From: Sphingobium sufflavum
Lineage (GTDB): Bacteria; Pseudomonadota; Alphaproteobacteria; Sphingomonadales; Sphingomonadaceae
NCBI RefSeq assembly: GCF_021403115.1
Contig: NZ_JAJSSH010000001.1
Span: 587,676-651,675 of the forward strand
Reading direction: 5' to 3'
Length of the DNA: 64,000 nucleotides
Below the pieces are notes generated by a model. The model did no database searches. It was not told where the DNA came from and was given only the letters and a program-made list of their open reading frames with translations. Both the position numbers and the translations under genes were made by a program. Positions 44,503 to 55,540 of the stretch are shown one piece after another. How positions within the stretch are numbered: position 1 is the first letter of the stretch; every line of letters begins with the position of its first letter.

Positions 44503-45792
44503 TTACCCGATCTCGCCCGCCATCGCCTGCTCGATCACCTTGTCCTCCACGCTGGCCTCCGGCGTGCCCTTGCGCGCGCGGCGGCTGCCGGTCAGCGCGA
44601 ACAGCAGCGCGCCCAATATCGTCGCCACGGCGGAGATCAGCAGGAACGGCACATAGCTGCCCGTATTGTGCAGCGCGATGGACAGGATCACCGATCCCGC
44701 CGCCGTCCCCGCGCCGATCATGGTGGTCAGCAGGCTCAGCAGCAGGCTGAAATTCTTCATGTCGAACCGGCGGGAGATCAGGAAGGCGCCCACGTCGCTT
44801 TCCGCCCCCTGTGCAAAGCCGATGATGCCGACGCCCAGTGCCAGCAGGCTGAACGTCGTGATGTGGGACGCCAGCACCAGATAGCCGATGGCGGGCAGGC
44901 CCAGCGTCGCGATGGCGACCAGATGCGCGGGCACCCGGTCCAGCGCCAGCCCGCTCAGGAAGCGCCCGATGATGACGCCGATGGCATAGAGGGACATCAT
45001 CCATGTCGCATTGGCGCTCGACACGCCATTGTCCATCACCACCAGCTTGAGCTGGGAGGAAGCGAAGACGCCGGGGATATTGACCAGAAACATGCCCGCG
45101 ATGATGAGGATCAGCGTGGGATGGCGCAGCAGCGCGCCCAGTTCCTTGCCCGACAGGCTGGACGGGATTTTGGGCTTGGTCGCTGCGCTCTCTGCGGCGG
45201 CCTGCGCCGCCGCCTTGCGCTCGCTGCGGCCCATGGCGATGATCGCGATCAGGCCGCCCGCGCCGGTGATCGCGGCCATCGCGAGATAGCCCGCGCGCCA
45301 TCCTTCCGCGTCGATCAGCGCGCCCAGCAGTGGCGCGGCGATGGCGCCGAACAGGGGCGGCGCGGTCATCACCAGCGACAGGGCGATGCCCCGCGCGCTG
45401 TCGAACCGCTCCACGATCACCCGGCAGAACACCAGCGACGTCGTCAATATGCCAAAGATATGCTGCACCACCCAGATGGCGAAGAAGACCGCGATGCTGC
45501 CCTGCATGAAGGTGAAGGCGAGGAAGCCCAGCGGCAGGGCGGTAAAGCCGATAATTGCGGCCAGACGCGACCCGAAACGGTCGGTAAACCGTCCTGCAAA
45601 GGGCACGAACAGCAGGTTGATGAGCGGAATGGAGCCGATCAGCGCGAATTGCGCCTTGGACCAGCCGAATTCCGCCAGCAGGGCGGGGCCGAACAAGCTC
45701 ATCGTATAATGGCCCAGCGCGGAGCCGAGGCCCAGGCCCAGGCTCGCGGCCAGAAGCGGCTGCCAGTGCAGCCGGAATTCGCTGAAATACAT
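44503..45792 (-). CDS. Major facilitator superfamily transporter
   Basis: The 429-residue protein has 12 predicted transmembrane helices with a cytoplasmic loop in the middle (residues ~195-230, Ala/Lys-rich). The MFS loop motif reads GRFTDRFGSRLAAI between helices 2 and 3. The first helix is preceded by HWQPLLAASLGLGLG and the second half contains FLSGLALDRVPAHLVA. Substrate cannot be assigned; the general pattern resembles oxalate/monocarboxylate-type MFS carriers. It lies 135 bp downstream of the keto acid dehydrogenase E2 gene on the same strand, so it could import a branched-chain substrate, but it may be a separate unit. Confidence 0.85.
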   Translation of the reverse strand: MYFSEFRLHWQPLLAASLGLGLGSALGHYTMSLFGPALLAEFGWSKAQFALIGSIPLINLLFVPFAGRFTDRFGSRLAAIIGFTALPLGFLAFTFMQGSIAVFFAIWVVQHIFGILTTSLVFCRVIVERFDSARGIALSLVMTAPPLFGAIAAPLLGALIDAEGWRAGYLAMAAITGAGGLIAIIAMGRSERKAAAQAAAESAATKPKIPSSLSGKELGALLRHPTLILIIAGMFLVNIPGVFASSQLKLVVMDNGVSSANATWMMSLYAIGVIIGRFLSGLALDRVPAHLVAIATLGLPAIGYLVLASHITTFSLLALGVGIIGFAQGAESDVGAFLISRRFDMKNFSLLLSLLTTMIGAGTAAGSVILSIALHNTGSYVPFLLISAVATILGALLFALTGSRRARKGTPEASVEDKVIEQAMAGEIG

Positions 45793-45927
45793 GCCCGTCC
45801 TCTCCCAGACGATTCTGCCGATTGCGCGCCAGTCTGCCCCAGCCGTCGCCGTCCGTCACGGAAATATTGACACCGATGCGTATCCTTTTTGTCGGGAAAG
45901 GGCGTTTCGGTTGGTAATGTTGAAAAA

Positions 45928-47184
45928 TCAGGGCGCCAGCAACAGCGCCGGAGCCTCCAGCAACCGCTTGATCGCCTGCACAAAACTGGCCGCGTCCCAC
46001 CCGTCGACGACGCGATGGTCGCAACTGATCGACAGGTTCATCACCAGCGCCCGGCGGATGTCCTCCCCGTCCAGCACTGGCCGCTCCACGATCCGGTTGG
46101 GGGCAATGATCGCGACCTCCGGCCGGTTGATGACGGGGGTGGACGCAATCCCGCCCAGCGCGCCCAGCGAACTGATCGTCAACGTGGAACCGGACAGTTC
46201 GGCGCTGGTCGCCTTGCCGCTCCGTGCGGTCTCGGCCAGCCGGGCGATCTCCGCCGCGAGTTGCCAGATGTTCCGGCTCTGCGCTTCCCGGATGACGGGG
46301 ACGAGCAGCCCGCCCGCGGTCTGCGTCGCCACGCCCATATGCACCGCGCCATGGCGGGTGACGATGCCCGCCACATCGTTATAGCGGGCGTTCATCATCG
46401 CAAAGTCGGGGACGGTGCGACAGATGGCGGTAATGAGCAGCGGCAGCAGGGTGAGTTTGGGCAGCTCCCCCCGATGCGCGTTGAGCTGCACCCGCATCCC
46501 CTCCAGCGCGGTGACGTCGATTTCCTCGACATAGCTGAAATGGGGGATGTTGCGCTTGGATTCGGCCATGGCGTCGGCGATGCGGCGGCGCAGGCCGATG
46601 ACCCTCACATGCTCGTCGGGCCGCGCCGCGCCGGTGGCGGAGGCATAGCCCTGTTCCCGGCCATAACGCAGGAAGGCGTCGAGGTCGGCATGGCGGATAT
46701 GCTCTCCCTCTGCCTGCACCTGCGCCAGATCGATACCGAGGTCGCGGGCACGGGCGCGCACGGCGGGGGAGGCGAGAATCTTGCGTCGGGCCTCGTTGGG
46801 GGCTTTATCTTCGGTATCCTTTCGTTCCGAATCTGTAGAGGGATCGCCCTCGTCTTCAGGCGGGATGCTGGAAGGAGTAGTTGGTCTTTCGGCGCGCTCG
46901 GAAGGCAGCGAGACGGAGACAGCATCTGCAGTTCCGTTATCCTCCTCCATGTCGATAACCGCCAGCGTCGCTCCGATCGCGACCCGGTCCCCCGGCTCGC
47001 CCGCCAGTTCGATTATGCTTCCCGCCACCGGTGACTCCATTTCGATCGTCGCTTTGTCGGTCATCATGTCGGCCAGCCGCTGGTCCTCCGCGACTCTGTC
47101 TCCCGGCCGGACATGCCAAGCGACGATTTCGGCGGTGGCGATGCCTTCGCCAATGTCGGGCAGGCGAAAGGTGAAACGTGCCAT
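45928..47184 (-). CDS. Branched-chain 2-oxo acid dehydrogenase E2 (dihydrolipoyl acyltransferase)
   Basis: E2 moves the acyl group from E1 to CoA and forms the core of the complex. The 418-residue protein has one lipoyl domain at residues 1-~75 with the lipoylated Lys44 in MTDKATIEM, a Ser/Pro/Glu linker, a subunit-binding domain (LASPAVRARARDLGIDLAQV), and the catalytic domain ending with the active-site DHRVVDGWDAA. It begins one base after the E1beta stop, so the three subunits are one operon. The E3 (lipoamide dehydrogenase) gene is not in the window. LipB at 4.3-5.1 kb could supply its octanoyl precursor. Confidence 0.92.
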   Translation of the reverse strand: MARFTFRLPDIGEGIATAEIVAWHVRPGDRVAEDQRLADMMTDKATIEMESPVAGSIIELAGEPGDRVAIGATLAVIDMEEDNGTADAVSVSLPSERAERPTTPSSIPPEDEGDPSTDSERKDTEDKAPNEARRKILASPAVRARARDLGIDLAQVQAEGEHIRHADLDAFLRYGREQGYASATGAARPDEHVRVIGLRRRIADAMAESKRNIPHFSYVEEIDVTALEGMRVQLNAHRGELPKLTLLPLLITAICRTVPDFAMMNARYNDVAGIVTRHGAVHMGVATQTAGGLLVPVIREAQSRNIWQLAAEIARLAETARSGKATSAELSGSTLTISSLGALGGIASTPVINRPEVAIIAPNRIVERPVLDGEDIRRALVMNLSISCDHRVVDGWDAASFVQAIKRLLEAPALLLAP

Positions 47185-47185
47185 G

Positions 47186-49592
<2,407 letters not shown>

Positions 49593-49663
49593 TTATGAGG
49601 CCTACTATTGCGTTCGAGCAACATGGGAGCCTCTTCGGGGTTGAGTGAGAAAAGGAGAGGATC

Positions 49664-50815
49664 GTGGCAGATTTCGACTTTGCGCTGGGTGATACGGCGG
49701 ACATGGTGCGGGACACCACACGCAGCTTCGCCGTTGACCACATTGCCCCGCTGGCCCGGCGTATCGACGCGGAAGACTGGTTCCCGCGCGATCTCTGGCC
49801 GCAGATGGGTACGTTCGGCCTGCATGGCATCACCGTGGAGGAGGCTGATGGCGGTCTGGGCCTCGGCTATCTGGAGCATGTCGTGGCGACGGAGGAGATC
49901 GCCCGCGCTTCAGCCTCCGTCGGTCTCAGCTATGGTGCACACTCGAACCTGTGCATCAATCAGATTCGCCGCTGGGCGACAGCAGAGCAAAAGGCGCGCA
50001 CCCTTCCCAAACTCCTGTCGGGGGAACATGTCGGCGCACTGGCCATGTCGGAAGCGGGGGCGGGGTCGGACGTCGTCTCCATGGCTCTGCGTGCAGAGCG
50101 GCGGGGGGGGCGCTACATCCTCAATGGCACGAAATATTGGATCACCAACGGCAGCGTGGCGGACAGGCTTGTAGTCTATGCAAAGACCGATCCGGCTGCT
50201 GGATCACGCGGCATCACCGGCTTTTTGGTGGACAGAGGCAGTCCCGGCTTCTCCGTCGGGCAAAAGATCGACAAGATGGGCATGCGCGGCTCGCCAACGT
50301 CAGAGTTGGTCTTTGCCGACTGCGAGGTGCCGGTCGAGGATCGATTGGGGGAGGAAGGGCAGGGCGTTGCTATCCTCATGTCCGGTCTTGATTATGAGCG
50401 GACGGTGCTGGCGGGTATTCAACTGGGCATCATGCAGGCGTGCCTCGATACGGTGATCCCGTTCGTGCGGGAGCGGCAGCAGTTCGGACAGCCCATAGGT
50501 GCCTTCCAGTTGATGCAGGCGAAAGTGGCAGACATGTATGTCGGCCTTAACTCTGCCCGGGCCTATGTGCATGCCGTGGCGCGGGCCTGCGATGCGGGCC
50601 GGACGACCCGCTTTGACGCGGCGGGTGCGATCCTGCTGGCCAGCGAGAACGCTGTGAAAGTTGCGCTGGACGCGGTGCAGGCGCTAGGCGGGGCGGGCTA
50701 TACCACCGACTGGCCGGTGGAGCGTTATCTGCGTGATGCCAAGCTCCTCGATATTGGTGCAGGCACCAACGAAATACGCCGTATGCTGATCGGGCGGGAA
50801 CAGATTGGCCTTTAA
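49664..50815 (+). CDS. Isovaleryl-CoA dehydrogenase-like acyl-CoA dehydrogenase
   Basis: This FAD enzyme oxidises isovaleryl-CoA in leucine breakdown, directly after the keto acid dehydrogenase reaction. The 383-residue product has ADM...DTTRSFAVDHIAPLA, GLSYGAHSNLCINQI, the FAD motif AMSEAGAGSDVVSM, WITNGSVAD, and the C-terminal ALGGAGYTTDWPVERYLRDAK (final part GGAGYTTDWPVERY). The Glu of GLDYERTVLAG, Glu245, sits at the position typical of isovaleryl-CoA dehydrogenase, unlike the C-terminal Glu of other acyl-CoA dehydrogenases. It starts with GTG at 49664 behind GGAGAGGATC. A run of eight G lies inside it at 50103-50110. Confidence 0.9.
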   Translation: MADFDFALGDTADMVRDTTRSFAVDHIAPLARRIDAEDWFPRDLWPQMGTFGLHGITVEEADGGLGLGYLEHVVATEEIARASASVGLSYGAHSNLCINQIRRWATAEQKARTLPKLLSGEHVGALAMSEAGAGSDVVSMALRAERRGGRYILNGTKYWITNGSVADRLVVYAKTDPAAGSRGITGFLVDRGSPGFSVGQKIDKMGMRGSPTSELVFADCEVPVEDRLGEEGQGVAILMSGLDYERTVLAGIQLGIMQACLDTVIPFVRERQQFGQPIGAFQLMQAKVADMYVGLNSARAYVHAVARACDAGRTTRFDAAGAILLASENAVKVALDAVQALGGAGYTTDWPVERYLRDAKLLDIGAGTNEIRRMLIGREQIGL

Positions 50816-50819
50816 CGCC

Positions 50820-50833
50820 AACTGTTGACAGTT
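50820..50833. promoter_or_regulatory. Palindromic operator candidate 1
   Basis: AACTGTTGACAGTT, a perfect palindrome with a TG centre, lies just after the isovaleryl-CoA dehydrogenase stop and before the epimerase pseudogene. Read on the other strand it contains TGTCAACAGTTG, identical over 12 bp with the site at 58979. It could instead be part of a weak hairpin ending the upstream gene. Confidence 0.5.
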
Positions 50834-50886
50834 TTAAGGGGCCGCGGCACTCATCGGGTGAGAGAGAATGGCCCATGTAGATAAGC

Positions 50887-51694
50887 GGTGGACGTTTCGT
50901 GATAACTGGCGGGGCAAGCCTGATCGGCTCGCATGGCGCGGATCGGCTGCTGGCAGAGGGGGTGCGGGCGGTGGTGCTGCTCGACAATTTTGCGCTCGGC
51001 ACACCGGAGACATTTGCTCATCTCGATACCGATGACTGGGTCACGCTGGTTCGGGGTGTGACATATTACGTGTCAACGACCTGTATGATGCCTTCAGGGG
51101 TGCTGATGGTGTCTTTGCCATTGCCGGTTTCCTGCCCCCCTGCCCCCCTGACCCAGAACCCGCCTCTGGGCCTTGCCGTCAATGTTCAGGGCAGGTCAAT
51201 GTGTTCGAAGCCTGCCGCTAAGCGGGCGTGAAGAAGTTAATCTTTTCCTCCTCTATCGCGGCCTATGGCGAGCCGGGGGCAGGCCTGATCGACGAAAACG
51301 CGCTGACCATAATCCAGAATTACGACCGCATCTTGAGAGGAGAGCGTCCACACCTGTCGGGAGATGGCAGTGAGGTTCATGATTACATCCATGTCGCAGA
51401 CGTGGCGCGCGCCAATGTCATGGCGATGGCGTCCGACTGACAGATGAAATTCTGAACGTGGTGGTGGGGGAGCCGACGACGATCAAACGCATCGTGGAGT
51501 TGTTGCTCACCATCACAGACTTTCATCTTGAGGTGCATTATGTGGATGGCGGTGGCGCGGCGAAATCCACTAATAGCACTCAACTGGACCTTAGCCGCGA
51601 AAAGATCGACCGTCTGCTCGGCTGGCGTCTCGAAATCGGTATCGAGGAGGGGTTACGACGCCTGATCGCATGGCGCGCGATGCAGGCCGCATGA
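50887..51694 (+). pseudogene. NAD-dependent epimerase/dehydratase remnant
   Basis: Pieces of an extended short-chain dehydrogenase (UDP-sugar epimerase type) lie in different frames. The N-terminal NAD-binding loop reads FVITGGASLIGSHGADRLL then VVLLDNFALGT. A second piece has KKLIFSSSIAAYGEPGAG (the catalytic Ser region). A third has GDGSEVHDYIHVADVARA, and a fourth VVGEPTTIKRIVELL with DRLLGWRLEIGIEEGLRRLI. At least two frame changes and a large central deletion (the YxxxK region is gone) separate them. The product cannot be active. Confidence 0.85.
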
Positions 51695-52187
51695 TCTCTG
51701 TCAGGGAATAGATAGCTGTTCGAAATATCTGAATAATGCTTGCAGGTGTCGTTCTCTTCCGCAGTCTCAGCGTGAATATCTTGTGCATGATCGGCAGGTG
51801 ACTCGTTGGCTGTCGCGCAGTCCCGACCACCTTATCTGCCTTGAGCATGGGCGGCAGAGCGCCTATCCCGGCGAGTATAAGGGGACGCAGGCATGGACGA
51901 TGGCGGTGACAATATCTTGCGCTCGATCCGCGCCCGGCTGGAAAAGCCGGACAAAAACCCCATCGCTCGTGCTCGCCGCATGGTGGAGCGCCAGGTCCCG
52001 CCTGCCCGTCGCGGTCCGGGGTGGGATCGTCACTGGCGCGAACTGGAAGCCTATCTCGACACCCCTGGAGACTGGTCGCGGGGTGAGAATGGCCCTGATT
52101 GACAGGCTTGGCATGGTGATTTTGTCAGCTGCTGACAGTTTGTGTTTTGTCCGCTTATCTATGGAAGGGTTATAGGAGACACAGGGT
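51695..52187. other. 493-bp stretch with a short unassigned fragment
   Basis: A frame at 51893-52102 encodes 69 residues (MDDGGDNILRSIRARLEKPD...) with a basic helical look, perhaps the N-terminus of a decayed protein; I cannot name it. The rest is non-coding. The palindrome at 52123-52137 lies at its end, 50 bp before the TcuA-like pseudogene. Confidence 0.4.
52123..52137. promoter_or_regulatory. Palindromic operator candidate 2
   Basis: TGTCAGC-T-GCTGACA is a perfect 7-bp inverted repeat. It matches TGTCAACAGTTGAC of the site at 58979 at 11 of 14 positions. It is 50 bp upstream of the TcuA-like pseudogene start. Confidence 0.5.
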
Positions 52188-52547
52188 ATGGCCGAAAAGG
52201 CTTGGGATGTGATCGTGTTGGGGTGCCGGCAATGCGGTCATCTGTGCGGCGCTTTCTGCCAAGGAACAGAGCGCGTCGGTGCTGCCGATCGATACTCCGC
52301 CCTATAGCGGCTATGTCGTGACCTGCGGCATCACCTTCACGTTCGGTGGTCTCAAGACAACACCAGCGGCAATGTCCTCGACCTTGTCGAAAAGCCGATC
52401 CCCGGCCTTTATGCGGCGGGGGAGCTGGTCGACGGCCTGTTCTACCAGAATTATCCGGGTGGCACGGGCCTGATGAACGGCGCGATCTTTGGCCGTCTGT
52501 CGGGCAAGAGCGCCGGCCAGTTCGCCGCGGCGCGGGTGCCCGCCTGA
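52188..52547 (+). pseudogene. FAD-dependent dehydrogenase remnant (TcuA/fumarate-reductase-like)
   Basis: The ATG at 52188 follows TAGGAGACACAGGG. The first codons read MAEKAWDVIVLG, then an extra G in GGGG breaks the frame; in the shifted frame the GxGNA loop and ICAALSAKEQSASV follow. A large deletion joins this to the family C-terminus: GYVVTCGITFTFGGLKT, one missing base, then SGNVLDLVEKPIPGLYAAGEL and FYQNYPGGTGLMNGAIFGRL. These are the two ends of a TcuA-type tricarballylate dehydrogenase/FAD-binding protein, with about three quarters of the gene lost. It lies just upstream of the GntR regulator. Confidence 0.85.
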
Positions 52548-52638
52548 CACAGGCGGGTGGATCGGGCCTAGCCATCCTCCGGGCAATGCGGCTAAACCCT
52601 GAACCACGCATGGGACTAACAGGGGACGACGACATTCG

Positions 52639-53382
52639 ATGACGGACAGGCTTGACCAGAAAGTGCAGGTGCAGTCCCTCGTCGATATCGTCGCGGAGCG
52701 GTTGGAGGCGGCGATCATCAGCGGCACGCTGGAACCAGGCAGCCGCCTGTCCGAACAGGCGCTGGCGACCTCTCTCGGCGTCAGCCGGGGGCCGCTGCGC
52801 GAGGCGATCCGGCGGCTGGAGGGGCGCAAGCTGCTGGAACGCAAGCCCAATATCGGGGTACGCGTGGCCGCGCTGTCGCTGCGCGACCTGCGCGAGATAT
52901 TGCAGGTGCGCGAGGCTCTGGAAGGCATGGCTTGCGCACTGGCGGCCCGGCACATGTCCGATGCGGACATTGCCGCGCTCGCCGGGCTGCTCGACGATCA
53001 TGAGGGCCAGAAGAGCGTCCGCGATGGCACCGGCTATTATCAGGAGTCGAAGGACTACGACTTTCACTTCAGCATCGTGACGGGCAGCGGCAACCAGCGG
53101 CTGATCCAGATGCTGCTGGGCGATCTCTATTATCTGCTGCGCGTCTATCGCTACAAGTCCAGCACCAAGCCGGGCCGGGCGCAGGAGGCTTTGCAGGAGC
53201 ATCAGGAGATTATCGCTGCCCTGACCACGCGCGATTCCGTTGCGGCGGAGGCCGCGATGCGCCGCCACCTGCGCAACGCGCGCCGCTATGTCGAGGAGCA
53301 ACTGGCGGCGGAGGGTGCGGCTGTACCGGAGCCGGTCGGCCCGCTGTCCCGCAAGCCCGGTCGTATAGGCTCGCTGGGCTAG
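52639..53382 (+). CDS. GntR-family (FCD) transcriptional regulator
   Basis: The 247-residue protein has a winged-helix domain (residues ~10-75) with GTLEPGSRLSEQALATSLGVSRGPLREAI, the GntR signature (quoted parts: GSRLSEQALA and SRGPLREAIRRLEGRKLLER), and a C-terminal FCD effector domain. The FCD metal/ligand residues appear as D in YDFHFSIV and H in EHQEIIAAL and RHLRNARRYVEE. Such regulators sense small organic acids. It is one of the few intact genes among pseudogenes and may bind the three TGTCAACAG-type palindromes nearby. Its start has no strong ribosome site. Confidence 0.88.
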   Translation: MTDRLDQKVQVQSLVDIVAERLEAAIISGTLEPGSRLSEQALATSLGVSRGPLREAIRRLEGRKLLERKPNIGVRVAALSLRDLREILQVREALEGMACALAARHMSDADIAALAGLLDDHEGQKSVRDGTGYYQESKDYDFHFSIVTGSGNQRLIQMLLGDLYYLLRVYRYKSSTKPGRAQEALQEHQEIIAALTTRDSVAAEAAMRRHLRNARRYVEEQLAAEGAAVPEPVGPLSRKPGRIGSLG

Positions 53383-53577
53383 GGAGGGTTGCGTTCCGTC
53401 GGATGGCTTTCCGACAGGGATTGGCCCAACGGAAATGGGTGATGCGTTCGCGGCCAGAATATTATGCGCGGACCGGGTTGTGGAAGGCGCGGCGCGGGGC
53501 CGCGGGATCATCTTGGGCGGCGCGCGTCGCGACCGGCGAAGTATCGATCCGCTAGTCCACGGCCATGGCGTCGGCCA

Positions 53578-54123
53578 TCAGGCATAGGCGTCGAACAGCG
53601 ACCCCGGTTCGGTGGTCTCCAGATACTCCCTTGCGGTCTGTTCGGCGGCCTTGCCTTTGTTGTCGGCCGCCTTGGTGACGCTGTCGGTCGCGACGCTGGT
53701 CTTTGTCTAGGTGGTCTTGTCGGTATAGGTGATGACGGTTGTCTTGATGCCGCCCGACACGGTGCTGACGCGCGATAATTCCGTCTTCGTGGGATTCGCT
53801 CCCGCCGCCACCGGATTTCACGCCGCCGCCCGCATGCGTGGTGGCGGATGCGTCGCCTTTCGCCGCAGCGTCCGCCTCGTCCAGCGTTTGGCCGACTGTC
53901 GCGGCATCCTCCGCGCTGATCTTGCCCGATACAACTTCCTCCGCCAGCCGCGCGTCCAGCCGGGCGCGGACATCAGTGTCCGACACTTTGGGGCTGGTGC
54001 CGGACGATGTCTGGAGCGCGTCCTTCAGGTCGGACTGGATAAGCACGATGGTCCGGGATGACAGGCCTTTCGCCTGCAAGCTGTTGGACAAGGGGTGTTC
54101 GAACCGACGGCTCCCATGGACAT
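53578..54123 (-). pseudogene. Frameshifted small conserved protein
   Basis: The middle of this frame reads KGLSSRTIVLIQSDLKDAL, SDTDVRARLDARLAEEVVSG and KISAEDAATVGQTLDEADA, a pattern I know from small sphingomonad proteins of unknown function with internal duplications. The N-terminus (MSMGAVGSN) and the C-terminus (GIKTTVITYTDKTT, a TAG stop, then AADNKGKAAEQTAREYLET and SLFDAYA) lie in other frames. It thus has two frameshifts and one in-frame stop. Function is unknown. Confidence 0.65.
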
Positions 54124-54199
54124 GATGCAACTCCTGACATGCCTAGAATGGCACGACGGGCGCGGATTTCAGCGGAAAATCGCAAAAATCGCGGCGATC

Positions 54200-55510
54200 C
54201 TAGCCGATGCGTTCCAGCAGCCGGTCGAGATGCGCGCCGAAATCGCGCCGATGCCAATAGGTCAGGAAATTGCCATAGACGGTCAGGCAGTTGCGGGCCG
54301 GATCGACCGTGCGGAACATCGGGTCGCGCAGGCCCGTGGCGTTCACTGACTCCGGCAAGCGGAACTGGATGATTTCCGGAAAGGCCAAGACCCGCGCCAC
54401 GCCCATCGCCGCCATGTGCAGCGTCAGGTGGAATTCCAGTTCCTCCACCGTGATGGCGGGGCCGCCATGGCCATGATATTCCGCCACGAACAGGGCGAGC
54501 AATTCGTCCAGATGCCGTTCCCATATGACGGGATGCGCCGCGCTCAGCCCGCCCCAGAGCGCCGAGCCGAAACTGATCTGCCCGACCCGGCCCCAGTCGA
54601 TCAGGCCGCATTGCAGGCCATCGGCTTCATCCCGCCAGAACCAGAGATTGTCGATATGGGCGTTCCAGTGACAGAGGGCGATCAGGTCCGCATTGCCTCG
54701 CAAATATCGCTGGATCTTTTCCTCATGCGCGCGGATGCGTCGGGCGTCGTGCGCCATCCGGGCAAGAAAGGCTTCCGCCCGGACCGTTTCGGGCAACAAT
54801 TGCGGGGCCTTGCGCGCGAAGGCGAAACATCGCTCCAGCTCGGAATCCAGTTCCGCTGCGCTATAGGCGATGGGATCGGCGGACCCCGTCACCGGATCCG
54901 AGGGAAAACGCGCCTCTATCTCGGGGGCGAGGGTGCCCGCCTTGTGCGATGCGGCCAGCCGGGCGAGCGCCGTCACCGACGCACGATAATAGGGGAGAGG
55001 GTCGGCCATGGTCTCATGATCGAGGCATTTGCGCCGGTGCGGTTCGATCGCGCCCTCGCCAAAGCCGATGCGTTCGGTGATGATGATGCCGGTGCCTGTC
55101 GCCGTCTCATAATCCGCAAAATAGCCGACCGGCACCCGGATCGGGAAATCCGCCTTCCGCGACAGGGCGACGAAGCGCGCCTCGCTGTCCATCTCGGTCC
55201 GTTGCCAGTCACGCCGCGCATCGGTGAAGTCGCGGGAGAATTTCAGGAACAGATCCCGGTCGACGCCCGGTTCGGCGCGGGCATAGTCCAGCGTCAGGTA
55301 GAATTTATGCCCGGTGCTGCCGCCCGCGCAGGGTTCCAGCGCGACGATGCGGGTGACTGCATTGTCGGGCGAGATGGCGCCGAAGGCGCGGAAGGCCTGC
55401 GTCAGAAAGTCGGCGCCCATCGCCCGGAACGCGTCGACATGCGCGGGGATCGTCATGCCCGTCGCATCGCCCCGCACATGGTCCAGCATTACAACGCCCG
55501 CGTCGCTCAT
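54200..55510 (-). CDS. APH-fold phosphotransferase family protein
   Basis: The 436-residue protein is an aminoglycoside-phosphotransferase/choline-kinase-fold enzyme. The catalytic loop reads LCHWNAHIDNLWF, with His-x-Asn-x5-Asn in place of the usual HGDxxxxN, so the canonical catalytic Asp is replaced; the DFG-like motif is GLIDWGRVG. The N-terminal nucleotide lobe has FYLTLDYARAEPG and LFLKFSRDF with the likely ATP Lys. Relatives in sphingomonads sit in catabolic clusters, often next to acyl-CoA enzymes. Its substrate is unknown. It is intact, between pseudogenes, and its start has no clear ribosome site. Confidence 0.8.
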   Translation of the reverse strand: MSDAGVVMLDHVRGDATGMTIPAHVDAFRAMGADFLTQAFRAFGAISPDNAVTRIVALEPCAGGSTGHKFYLTLDYARAEPGVDRDLFLKFSRDFTDARRDWQRTEMDSEARFVALSRKADFPIRVPVGYFADYETATGTGIIITERIGFGEGAIEPHRRKCLDHETMADPLPYYRASVTALARLAASHKAGTLAPEIEARFPSDPVTGSADPIAYSAAELDSELERCFAFARKAPQLLPETVRAEAFLARMAHDARRIRAHEEKIQRYLRGNADLIALCHWNAHIDNLWFWRDEADGLQCGLIDWGRVGQISFGSALWGGLSAAHPVIWERHLDELLALFVAEYHGHGGPAITVEELEFHLTLHMAAMGVARVLAFPEIIQFRLPESVNATGLRDPMFRTVDPARNCLTVYGNFLTYWHRRDFGAHLDRLLERIG

Positions 55511-55540
55511 CCCATCCCCGTCATCATCGTTCCACTGGCC

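Noticed and set aside
49608..49621. TTGC-GTTCGA-GCAA palindrome between the keto acid dehydrogenase operon and isovaleryl-CoA dehydrogenase
   Set aside because: Only 4-bp arms; tempting as a leucine-catabolism operator given its divergent position, but too weak to claim.
53383..53577. Possible coding remnant after the GntR gene (a frame reading GIGPTEMGDAFAARILCADR)
   Set aside because: It looks protein-like but I could not match it to a family, and it is too short to support.
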